Notes: generated from the sequence alone by a model not told the origin. A stretch of 64,000 nucleotides of DNA from Diogma glabrata (GCA_963693315.1 OY856188.1:146812413-146876412), one strand, 5' to 3'; shown: positions 1-12,110, counted from the stretch's first letter. Program-made: numbers and translations.

Positions 1-1177
1 ACACAAATAGATGTCATGTTTATTTGCGATGACTTTGAGACAGGTAAAGCAGAATACAGAAATACTACTTGTTTCATACTGGGGGAGCTTTGTATGTTTA
101 AAATCCTTGTGTATATATGTATATCATTACAACACGGTGTTTAAAAATGCAAGCTCGGAGAATGATTTTACATTTTACATTATTGATATTTGAAACTTGT
201 GTTTCACCTAGCTCAAGTAAATGAGGTTTGTTTGGGTTGAGATCGTATTGGATGCCAAGAAAGTTTTTTGAGATTCCAAGGATGTTAATGATATCGATTA
301 CGAAGTTGGAGAACGAAGCTAAATAATGGCTAAATAAACAGATTAATAGGAGAAATAACAAATACCAAAACCAGAAGGAAGAAATAGAGTAACACAACAA
401 AGGCCACAAAGATTCGTTCGTTGAGAAAATAAAAGGTACTTCAAAAAAATTGAGGTTGGGGATGTGTACAATTATTTTTCAACAAGCATTTCTCAACGTT
501 TTGGATCATAACCAGTCTAACTGGGCAAACAAAAATGTCCGTCTGTATATCATTAAAATGTTTTAGGGAAAATTGAAAACGATAGATATTTCAGTTTTCA
601 TCAATCACTATACCAAACCCTTCGGCCTTCCCACAGACCAACGTTTTTGACATATCGGAGTAGGAGGTTTTAAGTCCATATTTTATAAATACTTTGAGAT
701 TGTTTATCGAAATTCATGATATTTAATGAAATCTTCGGGTTTGCATTAGATTTATTCGGGTTTATGTTTTGTAGTAGTTGGCAACCCAACCCTATATTCT
801 AATATAAATGTCCATGCAAAATTACATTTGTCTTCAGGTTAACAGAACAATATTTTAATTTAAATTTTCAGCGTTTTTTATAGTGAATAAGGTACTTTTT
901 GTCGACTTTGTCGGTGTTTTTGGATGCCAACGTTTCGGTAGCGGCTTTTGCTCTTTATATATTAAGGCAAAATTAACAAAACTGGTGTTGGACAGAGCAA
1001 AGAAACAATTTTCATTTTCTTTCACTTTCAAAACGACAGCATCTAAAAAAACACCAAAAGTGCTTAAAATTTAATTATTATTCTGTTAACTTGTAAACAA
1101 AGATAATGTTACATGGACATCTATATTAGAATTAAAACTATGTTTATAACTTTTAATTACCATATTAATGTACATAA
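1..1177. other. AT-rich stretch with no supported gene
   Basis: Only short ORFs (at most about 100 codons) with low-complexity content occur here on either strand, and none shows a recognisable domain. I see no RNA gene and no clear terminal repeat until the palindrome that begins at 1178. Confidence 0.5.
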
Positions 1178-1325
1178 ACATTAGCTGCATTTCATGAAAC
1201 AGTGTGATCCGGATCCGCTTAAGTTTTACATGCAAACTGAGATCCTAAAACAAAGTTGGATCTCATTTTACATGTAAAACTTATGCGAATCCGGATCACA
1301 CGGTTTCATGAAATGCAGCTAATGT
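1178..1325. mobile_element. 148-bp foldback MITE
   Basis: The sequence is nearly one palindrome. The left end ACATTAGCTGCATTTCATG returns as its reverse complement at the right end, and the arms continue inward through GATCCGGAT and AAGTTTTACATG to a short loop. Such short, gene-free hairpins are typical of MITEs mobilised by another element's transposase. I could not assign a target-site duplication or superfamily. Confidence 0.75.
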
Positions 1326-1869
1326 CTTCTATATAAACAGAAATATCCATTCAAATAAAATCTAGAATATAAATTGGTTTAGTGCCCATCTCAATTAGTT
1401 GGAGATTGTCGTCCAAACTCGTAGATCAGTAGAGTATGGAAAACAGTAAAATATGTGTTCGAAGAGCAAACTTCAAACTAAACAATATACACTAGAATTG
1501 AAAATTGAATAAAAACAACAATGTCTAACTTATGTAGATCTGATAAATGATGATGAAATTTCAACGTCAAATAGCATCGCTTCATATACAAGAAAAATGG
1601 AGTTTTACTCTCACAAAAGTTGAACATATTCCAATTTCAAAATATTTGAATTGCATAATTCAAATTACTTTTTCCTTATAGTTACTTGGGTTTAATTACT
1701 AAAACTATTAATTGATCGACGAAAAGGTTATCGAGGTTTATATCGATAAATTAATTGTTTGCTCACATATTCTCCTACTATTTCCCTGAATTTGAATTAT
1801 ATATAAAACTAGTTGATGAATAACGATGGAAAAGATTTTTAATTAATATAAAAATGTGTATATGTATTT

Positions 1870-1968
1870 TAAAAAAATGTTTAAAAAAATGGAAAAAATG
1901 GAAAAATGACGGAAAAAATGGAAAAAAATGGAAAGAACCAAAAAAAATGGAAAAAATGGAAAAAATGG
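1870..1968. repeat. AAAAAATGG-type simple repeat
   Basis: About eight imperfect copies of an AAAAAATGG unit lie in a row, giving one strand that is almost purely A and G. It abuts the foldback element starting near 1978. ORFs called here on the minus strand (Phe/Ser-rich) are artefacts of this tract. Confidence 0.75.
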
Positions 1969-1977
1969 ATTCAGCGG

Positions 1978-3935
1978 GAGCCCTGTATTGGATAAATAAG
2001 AAAATATTGATCGGAAACAAAAATTAAAGGTGCTCCGAGTTGCGGTGGTGAAATGGGTTGAGCTTTTAGGGATAAAAAATGGTTTTTCATGATTTTCAGC
2101 GAAACTAGACCTTCTATCGAAAAAAGTTTCAGGCAAAAGTTGTAGGTAATAAAAAGGTCTATTACTTTTATATAAACCATTTTTTCACATAACCTAAAAT
2201 TTGCCGTGAAAATAGAAAAAACCGAGGAAAAAAGGGCTTTTCGTTTTTAATTTTTATCTCCCACAAAAAAATTTTTTTTCCACACAATTTGGTGAAAACG
2301 TACCTTATTATCGGATTGGTTTTTGTGAACAATTAACCTTATTATGTTCCTAATACGCTGTAATTTTCTGGAATCAAAATATTTATTTTTACGTTTGATT
2401 TTGATTTTAAAGCAAAAATGTGACCTCATTTTCACAGAAAATTCACCTGTATAGAAAACAGTTATTTCAAAAAAATCGTTATGTTTGTTGAAACATCTAA
2501 TTTTAGACGGTGCAAAAAAAAATAAACATTAACGTAACATAAACACGGAAACATTAAGCAGGAAATGCGAAAAACTGAAAAAACTTGATTTCAAACTGAA
2601 AAAAATTGATTTTAAGGAGTTTGATTGATTTTGATTTTTCAATGATTGCTTAAAAATATTCATTATTTGTTAAAATTTACCGTCGAAATCCTTGAAAAAT
2701 ATAAACTTTGCCATGGTAATGTTAATTTTTTTACACCATCCAAAAGTAGACGTTTCAACTAGGGTTTTTCAAACGGGATCCCGGGATCCCGTTTTCCCCG
2801 GGGTAAATTTTCATCCCGTTTTCCCGGGATTTCACCCCGGGATCCCGGCTATCCCGCTAATTTTTATTAACAGTTTTTGTACTTTTTTCAAAGATATTAA
2901 AAGTTTTCTCACTCGAAAATCGAGTAATTTTTAATTCTTTTTCCTCTGTAGTAATTAAGTATTATTAATTAGTAATTATTCTTTTTCCTCTGTAGTATTT
3001 CGTTCAAAATTAGGAAAATATTTTGACACATATGGTATCATGGTTTTTTTGTATGGTTTTTTGACACATATAAACACAACAAATTAAAACCAATCAAACT
3101 TAAAATAAGAAGATTTTTCTGAGAAATCTACCTAAAACTTGCGCTTCATTTCTCTTAATTTATGTTTAATGGTTCTCTTGGACGGATGGTTCAATGGATG
3201 GTTCAATGGACGTTTCGTCACGAAAATTCAGACAAAATTGAGTGATGGCGCCATTGACAACCTAGTTTTTTGAAAAATTGTTTAAAAATTAGTATTATGA
3301 ATTTATTTTTGTTTTGCTTTTATGTATTCTTTTTTATTTAATTTTTGAAGTTTTTCTAATTAAAAATAATGGAAATTTAAAAATTAATAGCGCATTTTTT
3401 GTGCTGTTTTAATTTTACACATTTTTCTACCACCCAATTAGAAAAATCTAGCTTTTTACGTTTAATGTTTTTTTTGAAAAAACTGTTTTCTATACAGGTA
3501 AATTTTCATGTGAAATGAAAATGAGGTTATATTTTTGGTTTAAAATCAAACGTAAAAATAAATATTTTGATTCCAAAAAAATACAGCGTATTAGGGACAT
3601 AATAAGGCACGTTTTCACCAAATTGTGTGAAAAAAAAACTTTTTGTGGGAGATAAAAATTAAAAACGAAAAGCCCTTTTTTCTCGGTTTTTCCTATTAAA
3701 ACGGCAAATTTTAGGTTATGTGAAAAAATGGCCGACATAAAAGTTATAGATCTTTTTATTACCTACAAATTTTGCCTGAAACTTTTTTCGATAAAAGGTC
3801 TAGTTTCGCTGAAAATCATGAAAAACTATTTTCTACCCCTAAAAGCTCACTCCATTTCAACCCCGTAGGTCGGATCACCATTAATTTATGTTTCCCATCA
3901 TTTGCGCAATATTTTCTTATTTATCCAATAGTTTT
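1978..3935. mobile_element. Foldback element, about 2 kb, family shared with 35477-36898
   Basis: The left arm (about 1980-2480) reappears inverted at about 3485-3935. Marker blocks are TTGGATAAATAAGAAAATAT near 1987 with its complement near 3910, and the GTAGGTAATAAAAAG block near 2142 with its complement near 3755. The same GTAGGTAATAAAAAG block and the following poly-purine/pyrimidine stretches occur in the element at 35477-36898, so the two belong to one diverged family. The arms are imperfect and no transposase is present. The exact ends are uncertain. Confidence 0.65.
2774..2858. repeat. GC-rich block of repeated GGGATCCCGG motifs
   Basis: Within very AT-rich DNA, about 85 bp carries repeated self-complementary GGGATCCCGGGATCCCG and CCCCGGGG/CCCGGG motifs. 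It sits in the loop region between the arms of the surrounding foldback element. It may be the terminus of another inserted DNA element; I found no partner terminus. Confidence 0.6.
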
Positions 3936-4401
3936 CATCCTGTTACTAATTTTTTCCATTTTTTGTCTGTTTTTAAGGTATCTAGTTTGGTCAGGGCTAT
4001 ACCCTGCTTTTATGGGATAATTACAATTATAATTATTAAAGAAGTAAAATTTAAATAACATGTCTCTTTTCCGACGACTTTTCCATTTATGTATAGGTGC
4101 TTAATATTTTTCATTAAAGATGTAATTATTGATTTAAAAAAGTGCGAAACACTTCAAAAAAACGATATGGGCATTTGAAAAAAAATATTTCATACAAAAA
4201 AATTTCAAATATGGCTAGCAAAATTAGCAAAAATAAAACAAAATTATCGAACAATTTTGATACATATAATTTTATTAATATAGTAATTCTGTAATTAATC
4301 GAAATTTTCTAAATGTTCATCATCTTCATCTCGATGATCAACATCTAGATCTACAGATGCTTTTAAGGGATTGTATAACTCCCCAGCAAATTAAAAATTT
4401 C

Positions 4402-5039
4402 TTTCACTTGCTTCTGCGAGACTGCGACCCTGCAGACCTTCGATCAATAATATCACCCACCCCCGCAATCTCCCTCCCCACACTTTAAAAAAGTATATCA
4501 TTCTCAACAGGGCTAGCCGACTAGATACACTACCAAAAATTTTTTTCGCTATATAAACCAAAATTGGCTACTCTAGCGAAGTATGAGAAAACAAAAAACT
4601 TTCATATATGTTTATTAGATTCAGGTTTAGTCAATTTATTTCTCTAGTTGATCACTATTGTTGTTATACTCTAACCAAGTTAGAATTGGATAACAAACTT
4701 GTATCGGTGAGAGGAAGATGACCATCTTCACTTGTGTCTATCGACACATTATCTACAATTAATTCAATGAATTATTTGTGATATTACATCACTCCGATGG
4801 AAATTATCCCATTATGAATAATAAGACTGAATCTAACAAAATATGGTGTGCAATTTATGAAATTTTTTTGCTATCCACAAAATTGTCGATCGATCTAGTT
4901 TCGAACCGATAAGAAGCAAAAAAATTTCATAAATTGCACACCATATTTTGTTAGATTCAGTCTTATTATTCATAATATTTTATGATATATTATTTTATTT
5001 TTCACTCGCTTCTGCGACCCTGCAGACCTTCGATCAATA
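4402..5039. repeat. Direct repeat pair flanking a MITE
   Basis: A block of about 40-48 bp containing CTGCGACCCTGCAGACCTTC occurs at 4402-4449 and again at 5000-5039 in the same orientation. The second copy lacks about 7 bp. The DNA between them contains the palindromic element at 4811-4976. It looks like a local duplication rather than a target-site duplication, because it is too long. Confidence 0.65.
4811..4976. mobile_element. 166-bp foldback MITE
   Basis: The first 62 bp (beginning ATTATGAATAATAAGACTG) are repeated as a near-perfect reverse complement at the right end, leaving a loop of about 40 bp with GATCGATC. There is no coding capacity. The target duplication is unresolved. Confidence 0.75.
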
Positions 5040-5043
5040 GCAC

Positions 5044-5994
5044 CTACGAAAAGAATTCGTTAAATTTGGTAACCAAAAACAATATCAGACCCGGACCAAA
5101 CAACAAAATTTTACCTGGATGAAAAAAGTACCAGACTACAGAATCGGAACGCGTAACGTCCGCAGTCTGAGCCCCCTGATGCTTTAATAAGTCTGGAAAC
5201 AAACTGAGAGATATAGGATGAATATTATTGCTATGCAAGAAATTAGACATCCAATAATCTTAAAACAATATTTTGATAGCCACCCTTTATACTGTAGTGG
5301 TTATCGTTCTCGAAGAGAATTAGCCAATTAGGTACTGGCTTCCTTGTGGGTGCACGTGGTCGATGAAAGGATCTGCTGCCTACGGGTACGCGTTACATAC
5401 AACAATATCTCTCTCATTGCTGTGCATGCACCCACTGAAGCTAAGACGGTTGACGAGAAGTATACTTTCTATATAGCACTGGAAGAGGTTATGAAACAAA
5501 CACCAACACGCGACTTTATTATGGTTCTTGGAGACTTAAATGAGCAGGTTGGTAGATAGCTGTTATGGAAATGTAAAGGGTTCCAACCACCTGCATTTAA
5601 ATTCGAACGATAATGGCGAGATATTGACTGAGTTTGCATTATCAAATAATTTGAGAATAATCAGTACTTTCTTTCCGTATCGATCGATTCATAAACAGAA
5701 TTGGGTCTCACCGAATGGAAACACTCGAAATCAAATTGATCACGTGCTAGTTACAGCACGTTGCTTCTCGAGCGTTTTAAATTCGATCCTTTAAAGGTGC
5801 ATACATTGGAAGTGACCACTTCCTTGTATGTGCTAATATAAGGTTTCACTTTCCAAACCCAGTCATTTCAAAATTCAATCAACGGAAACGTTTTTACACA
5901 TTATCACTAGAGAATTATGAAACTGAAAAGAGTTATCAAAACCATATTACAGAAACATTAGAGAAGTTAGAAACTATTTATGGAGACATCGCTG
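5044..5994 (+). pseudogene. RTE-type LINE endonuclease remnant
   Basis: Three frames together read as the apurinic endonuclease domain of RTE-like retrotransposons, often annotated as craniofacial-development-protein-2-like. Visible landmarks are a GTRNVRSL start near 5140, an AMQEIRH block near 5233, VHAPTEAK near 5425, the catalytic GDLNEQVGR near 5530, RNQIDHVL near 5725 and GSDHFLV near 5808. Stops near 5328, 5557 and 5792 and frame changes break it. The leader at 5050-5090 (AATTTGGTAACCAAAAA) also recurs inverted near 6130. No reverse transcriptase follows. It is a dead 5' fragment. Confidence 0.8.
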
Positions 5995-6190
5995 GTATTT
6001 ACCGTCGATAAGTCCTGGTATGCTCTTTAAAGCGCTGATGAGAGATGAGACAATACTTGGACGATCCGAAAACCACTCCCAGAAACCATCCAGTTGTAAT
6101 GGATGATCTGATATTCTTTTTTTGTTTACCAAATTTAACAATTCATTTTTCCGGGGTAAGGGTGTTAACCTCCGGCCCAACCCAAAGAAA
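5995..6190 (-). mobile_element. Inverted RTE leader fragment
   Basis: Read on the minus strand this contains GTTAAATTTGGTAAACAAAA and the following block that resembles the leader seen on the plus strand at 5050-5090. It therefore looks like the 5' end of a second, oppositely oriented RTE copy placed head-on against the first. The ORF over it (68 codons) has no recognised domain. Confidence 0.4.
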
Positions 6191-6297
6191 AGAAGCGCTT
6201 GAGCCTTGGTATTAAGGCACCAATGACTCGCAGTGGCGTGGCATCATTGACTAAGCAGTATTAAGTCTGCCTGTCTTCGATATGGGTAATTCTTTTA

Positions 6298-7255
6298 CAA
6301 ACCATTTCTCCATTAATTAAATATACGTTTCTTATTGAAAATTGAACGTAGAATACGATGGTCATACTAAACCATCGTATTCTTTTTAGTTAGATAATGA
6401 CTAAAAATTAATTTTAACATTTTATTTGTTTATAACAATAGGAATTTGTTAATAATGTTTATAAATAACAGTTTTTTCTTAAATTCCATCTTTATTCTTT
6501 AAAATAAAACAGACAAAAAGTGTCTATCTCTACTAGAACCGAAGTTATGAATCTTTGAAAATAAGTCTTCAAGTGAAAAACCACAAAATTCTCGAAATTT
6601 AGAACCGCTCAATTTCCTCTAAAAAAACGGAAAAAATCGTCGAACAAGTTATCGTTTTGTTTATATAGAACCCCTAAAAAAAAATTTCACCACAATCAAA
6701 AATGTCTTAGTCACATTTCGTCCCAATTTGTTCGGTATGTAAAAGAATGATCCATATATGGAATTTTTTGTCGTCCGCGCTCGATAATAAATTTATTTCT
6801 TACTTACTTACTTACTTAATTTAAAATCATTTCTCCATTAATTAAAAATACATTTTTTATGGGAAATGAAACGTAGAATACGATGGTCATACTAAAAACT
6901 CATTTCGTGGGTGGGCAATGACTAAAGTTCAATTTGAACATTTTATTTGTTTATAACAAGAAGAATTTGTTAATAACTTTTATTGATTTTAATTTTTTTT
7001 GTAAACTACCATCTTTTAACTTTAAAATAAAACAAACTAGAGATTTCTATCTTTAATAGAACCGAAGTTATGAATACATATTTGAAAAAAACTCGTCAAG
7101 CCAAAAATCACGAAATTTAGAACCGCTTTATTTTCCAAAAAAAAAAAACAAAAAAAAGTCCTCGAACACGTATATCTTTTTTTTCGATATAAAACCCATA
7201 AAAAATCAAAAATGTGTCGGTCAGATTTTATCCAAATCTGTTTGTAAAAGAACTA
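6298..7255. repeat. Two tandem copies of an about 0.45-kb repeat
   Basis: The block at 6298-6790 is repeated in direct orientation at 6827-7255. Shared landmarks are ATTTCTCCATTAATTAAA, CGTAGAATACGATGGTCATA, ACATTTTATTTGTTTATAAC, GAACCGAAGTTATGAAT and TCAAAAATGTGTCGGTCA (the last in the second copy). Copies in opposing orientations also lie inside the TIR element at 40058-41332. The first copy has a small hairpin at 6353-6384. Confidence 0.75.
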
Positions 7256-7561
7256 CCCATATATCAACCTAATTCTTTCACCATTACCCAGGGAGCACGG
7301 CGTAGACGCAGAATTTCGGATTTCGCTACAACTGTCCATCCTGTAGCTAAATTCTGTAACGGTGAAATGACAAGTTTTTTAATGAAAAGAATTGAAGAAA
7401 TGTTTAACACTACACCGCTTCAGTTACAGAATTTAACTGCTGGTCATGCATACGTCTTGCAACAAAGTAGTGTTACTCTGTTTTATCAAATGTTAGAAGA
7501 AACAACTAATAATTTTTGTTGTTTTATTTCTTATTATCTCTTCTTTTGTAATCAATGCTGA
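7214..7561 (+). CDS. Unrecognised exon-like ORF
   Basis: A 115-codon ORF begins in the 3' end of the preceding repeat and becomes non-repetitive from about 7290. A plausible 3' splice site (pyrimidine-rich tract ending ACCCAG) precedes GGAGCACGGCG at about 7292. The downstream part encodes a basic run (ARRRRR) and an amphipathic stretch around KRIEEMFNTTPLQLQ, with less AT-biased codons than the flanks. I do not recognise a family. It could be one exon of a split host gene, a degraded transposon segment, or chance. The final 20 residues are AT-rich and probably not coding. Confidence 0.3.
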   Translation: MSVRFYPNLFVKELPIYQPNSFTITQGARRRRRISDFATTVHPVAKFCNGEMTSFLMKRIEEMFNTTPLQLQNLTAGHAYVLQQSSVTLFYQMLEETTNNFCCFISYYLFFCNQC

Positions 7562-7746
7562 TAGTAGAACAATTTGTGTAATGTACTATAGTCGGAGAGG
7601 CGAGTGACAAAAATTTACAAGCACTTTCTAAAGACTCATTTTTTAATATTACGTTACATTGATAGAGTAAAGAAATAACCTGCCGTCAGTCATTCGATTT
7701 TGTTAGGGTTTAATATGGGGTTGGCTTGAATTAAAAAAAAACTATA

Positions 7747-8366
7747 GGGGCTTATGATTGAAAACGCGTGGAAAACGTAAACGTCGATGAAACGTGAAAC
7801 GTAGTCTATTGGTATGATTGAAAATGCGTGACAAACGTTTTATTTCGAACTCATTTTTTGGTATGATTGAAAACGCGCGGCATCACTTTCTTGTACAAAA
7901 TTGAAACGTAAGGTTAGGCTTGCGTTTAGAATAATTTCAAAACTGAAAAATGTAAATTTATTAAATTTTTTAATTTAATCTTATTTTTAATTTCGAGTGA
8001 AAATATGGAAAATGCTTTAAATTTTAAGCACATTAATTATTTTTAAATTTTAGGAGAAAAATAACAAATCAAAGTTAGTAAACGGAATTAGAAAGATAAT
8101 CCTCATATAGCTAATTATTATTTTTATTTTATCCAAAAAATTCAATTTTTTACACTTAAACCTAACACAATTATATTTTTTTAACAATCAATATTAGATT
8201 TGACAATTAACAAAAAATTATTTTGACAATTCTGACGATTCTTTAAATTCGAAAAAAAATTCGAACTAGCTTTTTATCACGCGTTTTCAATCATACCTAC
8301 ATTAAGTGAAAGTGAATAATCTTAACCGCGTGATGCGTTTTCCGTGCGTTTTCAATCATAAGCTCC
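7747..8366. mobile_element. 620-bp MITE with repeated subterminal motif
   Basis: The ends are GGGGCTTATGATTGAAAACG and the near reverse complement ending AATCATAAGCTCC. The motif ATGATTGAAAACGCG recurs three times inside the left end (about 7754, 7817, 7863) and inverted at the right end (about 8280, 8346). Such subterminal copies usually act as transposase-binding sites. A second copy in the opposite orientation spans 55632-57969 and is split by a Harbinger element. There is no coding capacity. Confidence 0.8.
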
Positions 8367-8832
8367 TATATATCTTGCAACTACTTTTTAAATCCTGAAA
8401 ATTTATTTGAGAGCAATATATTAATTAAAAATAAGTTTTACGATCTTAAGTCATCCAAATATTGTAACCGGGCCCGTTTGTCACGCGTTAGAGTTGTAAA
8501 AAATCGGTACATCGTGCAAGTACTTTCTAAAATCTGAAATTTAGTATACAAGTGAAGAATATTATTATAATCACAAAAAATATTCAGGAAATTGGTTGGA
8601 AATCGGTGCCAAGTCCTGACCTATTAGTCGGTTTTTCGTCAATATGACACCGACTTCGAACAGTTTTGTGCTACACATAACTTTTATAATATAATAACTA
8701 TTATAACAATTAGCCTGACAAAGCCTGAATACAGTCAGGGCATGACCAGGGCCTAGTCAGTCAAGAAGGGGTGAACTCTATTGGGCAACCTGAAGTGGAC
8801 CTGTTCTGGGCCTGATTTAGAATACTTTTTTA

Positions 8833-10610
8833 CAAGGTTGGCATGATATATATCAATGATATATATCCGATATATATCATTGATATATATCACGATATTT
8901 ATTCCCTGATATATATCATGATATTTATTAAAAAAATAAATAAATAATTACTCCTACCTTAAAGTTGGAAAAACTGTTAACAGTCGCAACACTGCTTGCA
9001 AAACGCATGCCAAATCGAGGTTACCTCGTTCAGCTATGCCAAGACTATAAAGCTGACATAGATTCTGACAAAACTAATCTTATGACATAAACATTGTAAT
9101 GAATGCTAAACATATGATTTGTTATCTAAAGACAATAGCAGTCGCTTTAGACATAGCTCAAAGAGATAAAACGACTATTGCCGTTGTAGTTGAAATTTGG
9201 CATGAACTGGCAGTCGATATATTTTTTTTTTAATAAAAAAACTAGAACAACCTTTAGAACTTAAGAAACTTTATCAGAGGAGAGACATGGCTTTAAATGC
9301 ACCTCATCACCTAGCTAATTTATGCTTGAATATCGATTTTTAGGTAAACGGTCCAATAAACACCAAAAAGATGAAGCATATTTCCTTATTTAAATAATTA
9401 CTTATTTCAGTCTTCATTTCATTTGTAATGGCGCTTTTAAAAATATGTATTTCAATTTTAGATTAGAAATACACCATCAATGGTGTGGTGGAATGGAATG
9501 ACTGCCCGCAAGCAGGGTTTTCCAGAATTTGAAATACTTCCAAGCACTAGTTCATTAATAGTTAACAGTACTTGACTTTTATTATTGGGACAGTACTAGA
9601 ACCATTCATCGGCCGATCTATGGTTAACAGAAAACAGCCAGTATTTAGTTACCTTTGAAGTGGCCAAGCACTAGCCCGTGAATGGTAAACAATTCATGGC
9701 TATTGTTATTGGGCCATTTCTGGAACCATGAATCACCCGATCTACGGTTTATAGAAAATAACCAATTCAGTTTACTTTAAATGTCTAAGTAATGGCACGT
9801 TAATGGTTAACATCAATCGGCTATTGTTATTGGGCCAGTACTCGGTCGTGGTTATAATACGGGTCATCATTATTGGTATGTTACTGGGCCAGTTGTACAA
9901 CCTTGTATGGGCCATTGCTGTTTTTCTCTCTGGCAAATAAATGGCAGCCATTTATTGTACGAAGTTATCAACAAGTAAAATTATGTTAATGACCGAGTCA
10001 TACTTGCCAGTACTATGAGTCATGGTTGCCAGTACCCGGCCATTGTTGAATTACTGGTCGGAAGTATTTGACCATTACCGAACTAGTTGTATAACCTTGT
10101 ATGGGCCATTGCATGGCAGTCATTTATTGTTCGAAGTTATCATTCAGTTACATGATGTTTATGGTCCAGTTATGGTTGCCAAAACTCTACCATTGCTGGT
10201 CGCCAGCAATGGACCATTACCAGACCAGTTGTACAACCTTGTATAGGTATTGACTATTGATTATGCGATTTGGCCAAATAAACAAGACAAACCAAAGCAA
10301 GAAAGCGTATTCGTCATTTGCACTTGTGCAATCGAAGATTCAAGATGTAGACGAATAGTTTAATAAATTTCCTATAAACTAAATTGAAGTTGTCATATTT
10401 GAATTTAGTTCATTGGCAAAAGGGGTAAGAAACGAGGGAGTGATGCGCTGCACTGCATATAGCTGTGGAAAGGGCCATATATTGAATAATATTTAAGATA
10501 AACAACTTATTCAAAAATAAATATCAGAACATGATATATATCGGATATATATCTGATATATATCGGATATTTTGATATTTATATAAATATCATGATATTT
10601 GCCAACCTTG
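8833..10610. mobile_element. Non-autonomous hAT-type element with 8-bp TSD
   Basis: The terminal inverted repeat CAAGGTTGGCA at 8833 matches the right end GCCAACCTTG at 10610. Identical 8-bp flanks CTTTTTTA (8825-8832 and 10611-10618) form a target-site duplication. An 8-bp duplication and termini starting CA are characteristic of the hAT superfamily. Both subterminal regions consist of GATATATATC-type palindromic repeats. The interior (about 9480-10240) has imperfect repeats of a GGCCATT/TTGTACAACCTTGTAT phrase and no transposase. The 74-codon ORF at 10022 lies wholly in that repeat and is not a gene. Confidence 0.85.
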
Positions 10611-11025
10611 CTTTTTTATGGTTAACCTTATCGGAATATAGCCGACCTGATCGGGTTTTCATGTTTGATCCCTGTTTGGGCAATCTGATCAGGGTCTGAC
10701 ACGAAATACTTTACTAGAGTTTGCCCTATTTAGTTGTGTCAGACCTCTATCAGAAATTTTATGATTTCCCTATTAGGGTCTGCTTTATTTAACCTGATTT
10801 AATCCCTATTTCATTTCATAAAATTTCGTTTGGTTAAAATTCACTAAAGTATTATTGATTTTAGAAATATCTAGTTTCATCTATGATTTAGTTATCGCTT
10901 CTCGGCTGAGAGACTATAATAATAATGATTAAAAGGTGGTGATATATGTTTTAATTTTTTTCAATTTTAGTTTTTTATTTTATTTAATTATATTTAATTT
11001 ATTGTGTTTAATGTATTTAATATCA

Positions 11026-11105
11026 GGGCCTGGTCCGATTATCCCAATCAGGGCCTGATCCGGTTATCCCAACCAGAACCTAATCCGGTTATCCCAATCA
11101 GGACC
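11026..11105. repeat. Tandem repeat, three units of about 28 bp
   Basis: Three consecutive units follow the pattern ATCAGGGCCTGATCCGGTTA then TCCCA, with single-base differences. It lies at the right end of the CCTGAT-rich element. Confidence 0.75.
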
Positions 11106-11215
11106 TGCCTGATAGGAAAAAGTGTTACACTCATAATCAGGGCACAACCATGCTGCCCTACCAATGCCTAATCCGTGATGGGGCGAACCTGATCAGTACT
11201 CTATTTGAGTACTAA

Positions 11216-12110
11216 CAAATTTCTGCTCGGGCGGTTCGATTAAATTAAATTAATCAAAATTAAATATTTTTGTCTCTAAAACCAACAATTGAGTTATTTA
11301 CTTTTTTGTGGCTCTTTTGTTTCTTTCTGAAGTCTGTTCTATTTTTTTTAAAACGTTTATTTTTTTTTTTCAGTTTTAGTGTAGTCATAAAAGCTAATGC
11401 CGGTTAAGAAAGCGTTTTTGAAGTACTAACTTAAAATCCCGGAAAGCATTCATCAATGACAATCTAGTAATCCGATTTGCTGATTTCTTGTAAACGGCAT
11501 ATTTTCCGTCATAGAAAAGTGTATAGAACCACCTTGGCATCTATAGCAATATAATACAAATCAAACCATCTAAATAGATAAAGCTTTTTCGAGAAAATCG
11601 GCAAAAATATTTTAAAAATATGTTGTTTTATTTTACTTTTATGGAAAAAGGTATTTGTCACGTGATAAATAAAAATATGGAACCACCTCGGAATTTACCT
11701 CAATAGAATACAATACAATTTAAATTATCAAAATCGAAAGAGGAGTTTTCGCGAATTCGGTTAATAATGAACATACATAAAACCAAACCTACCATGAAAT
11801 AAAGAACTCCTTTTTTAAGTCGATTAAATAGTTATTTACATATAGAGGGCGGAAAGAAGAATATTCCAGCGGTTTATATTAAAGTCCGACGCGAAGCTAT
11901 TGGCTTTTATTGGACCAAGAGCGTAATATTCTTTTCAGCCTGAGCGTATGTATAACGTTTTACGCACATCTGCACAACTGAATGGTAAAATAAATCAGTT
12001 TTTGAATTTTATAAGCTCGCTAGATATTTTTAAAATTCTAAAAAAAAACTAAACCTAAAAAACATGCTATGATTTTCACTATAAATATCATACAATAATT
12101 CATTTGTATA
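11216..12110. other. No supported gene
   Basis: AT-rich DNA with no ORF of note and no recognised domain. A short imperfect inverted pair around AGAATATTCCAGCG / CGTAATATTCTTT (about 11851-11930) was seen but is too weak to call an element. Confidence 0.4.

Larger units (their letters stand above)
8700..11215. mobile_element. CCTGAT-rich repeat split by the hAT element
   Basis: On both sides of the hAT insertion (8700-8825 and 10640-11215) the DNA is rich in AGGGCCTGATC and GACCTGATCAGG-type words that look like parts of one terminal-repeat element. The right part includes a short tandem array at 11026-11105. I could not fix its outer ends. Confidence 0.45.

Noticed and set aside
98..409. 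103-codon minus-strand ORF with hydrophobic N-terminus
   Set aside because: Low-complexity composition, no conserved domain, no splice or repeat support; ORFs this long are expected by chance.
6800..6820. CTTACTTACTTACTT run as a telomere-like or regulatory repeat
   Set aside because: Too short; an ordinary microsatellite between two tandem repeat copies.
10022..10246. 74-codon ORF
   Set aside because: It consists of the internal GGCCATT/TTGTACAACC repeats of the hAT element and is not a gene.
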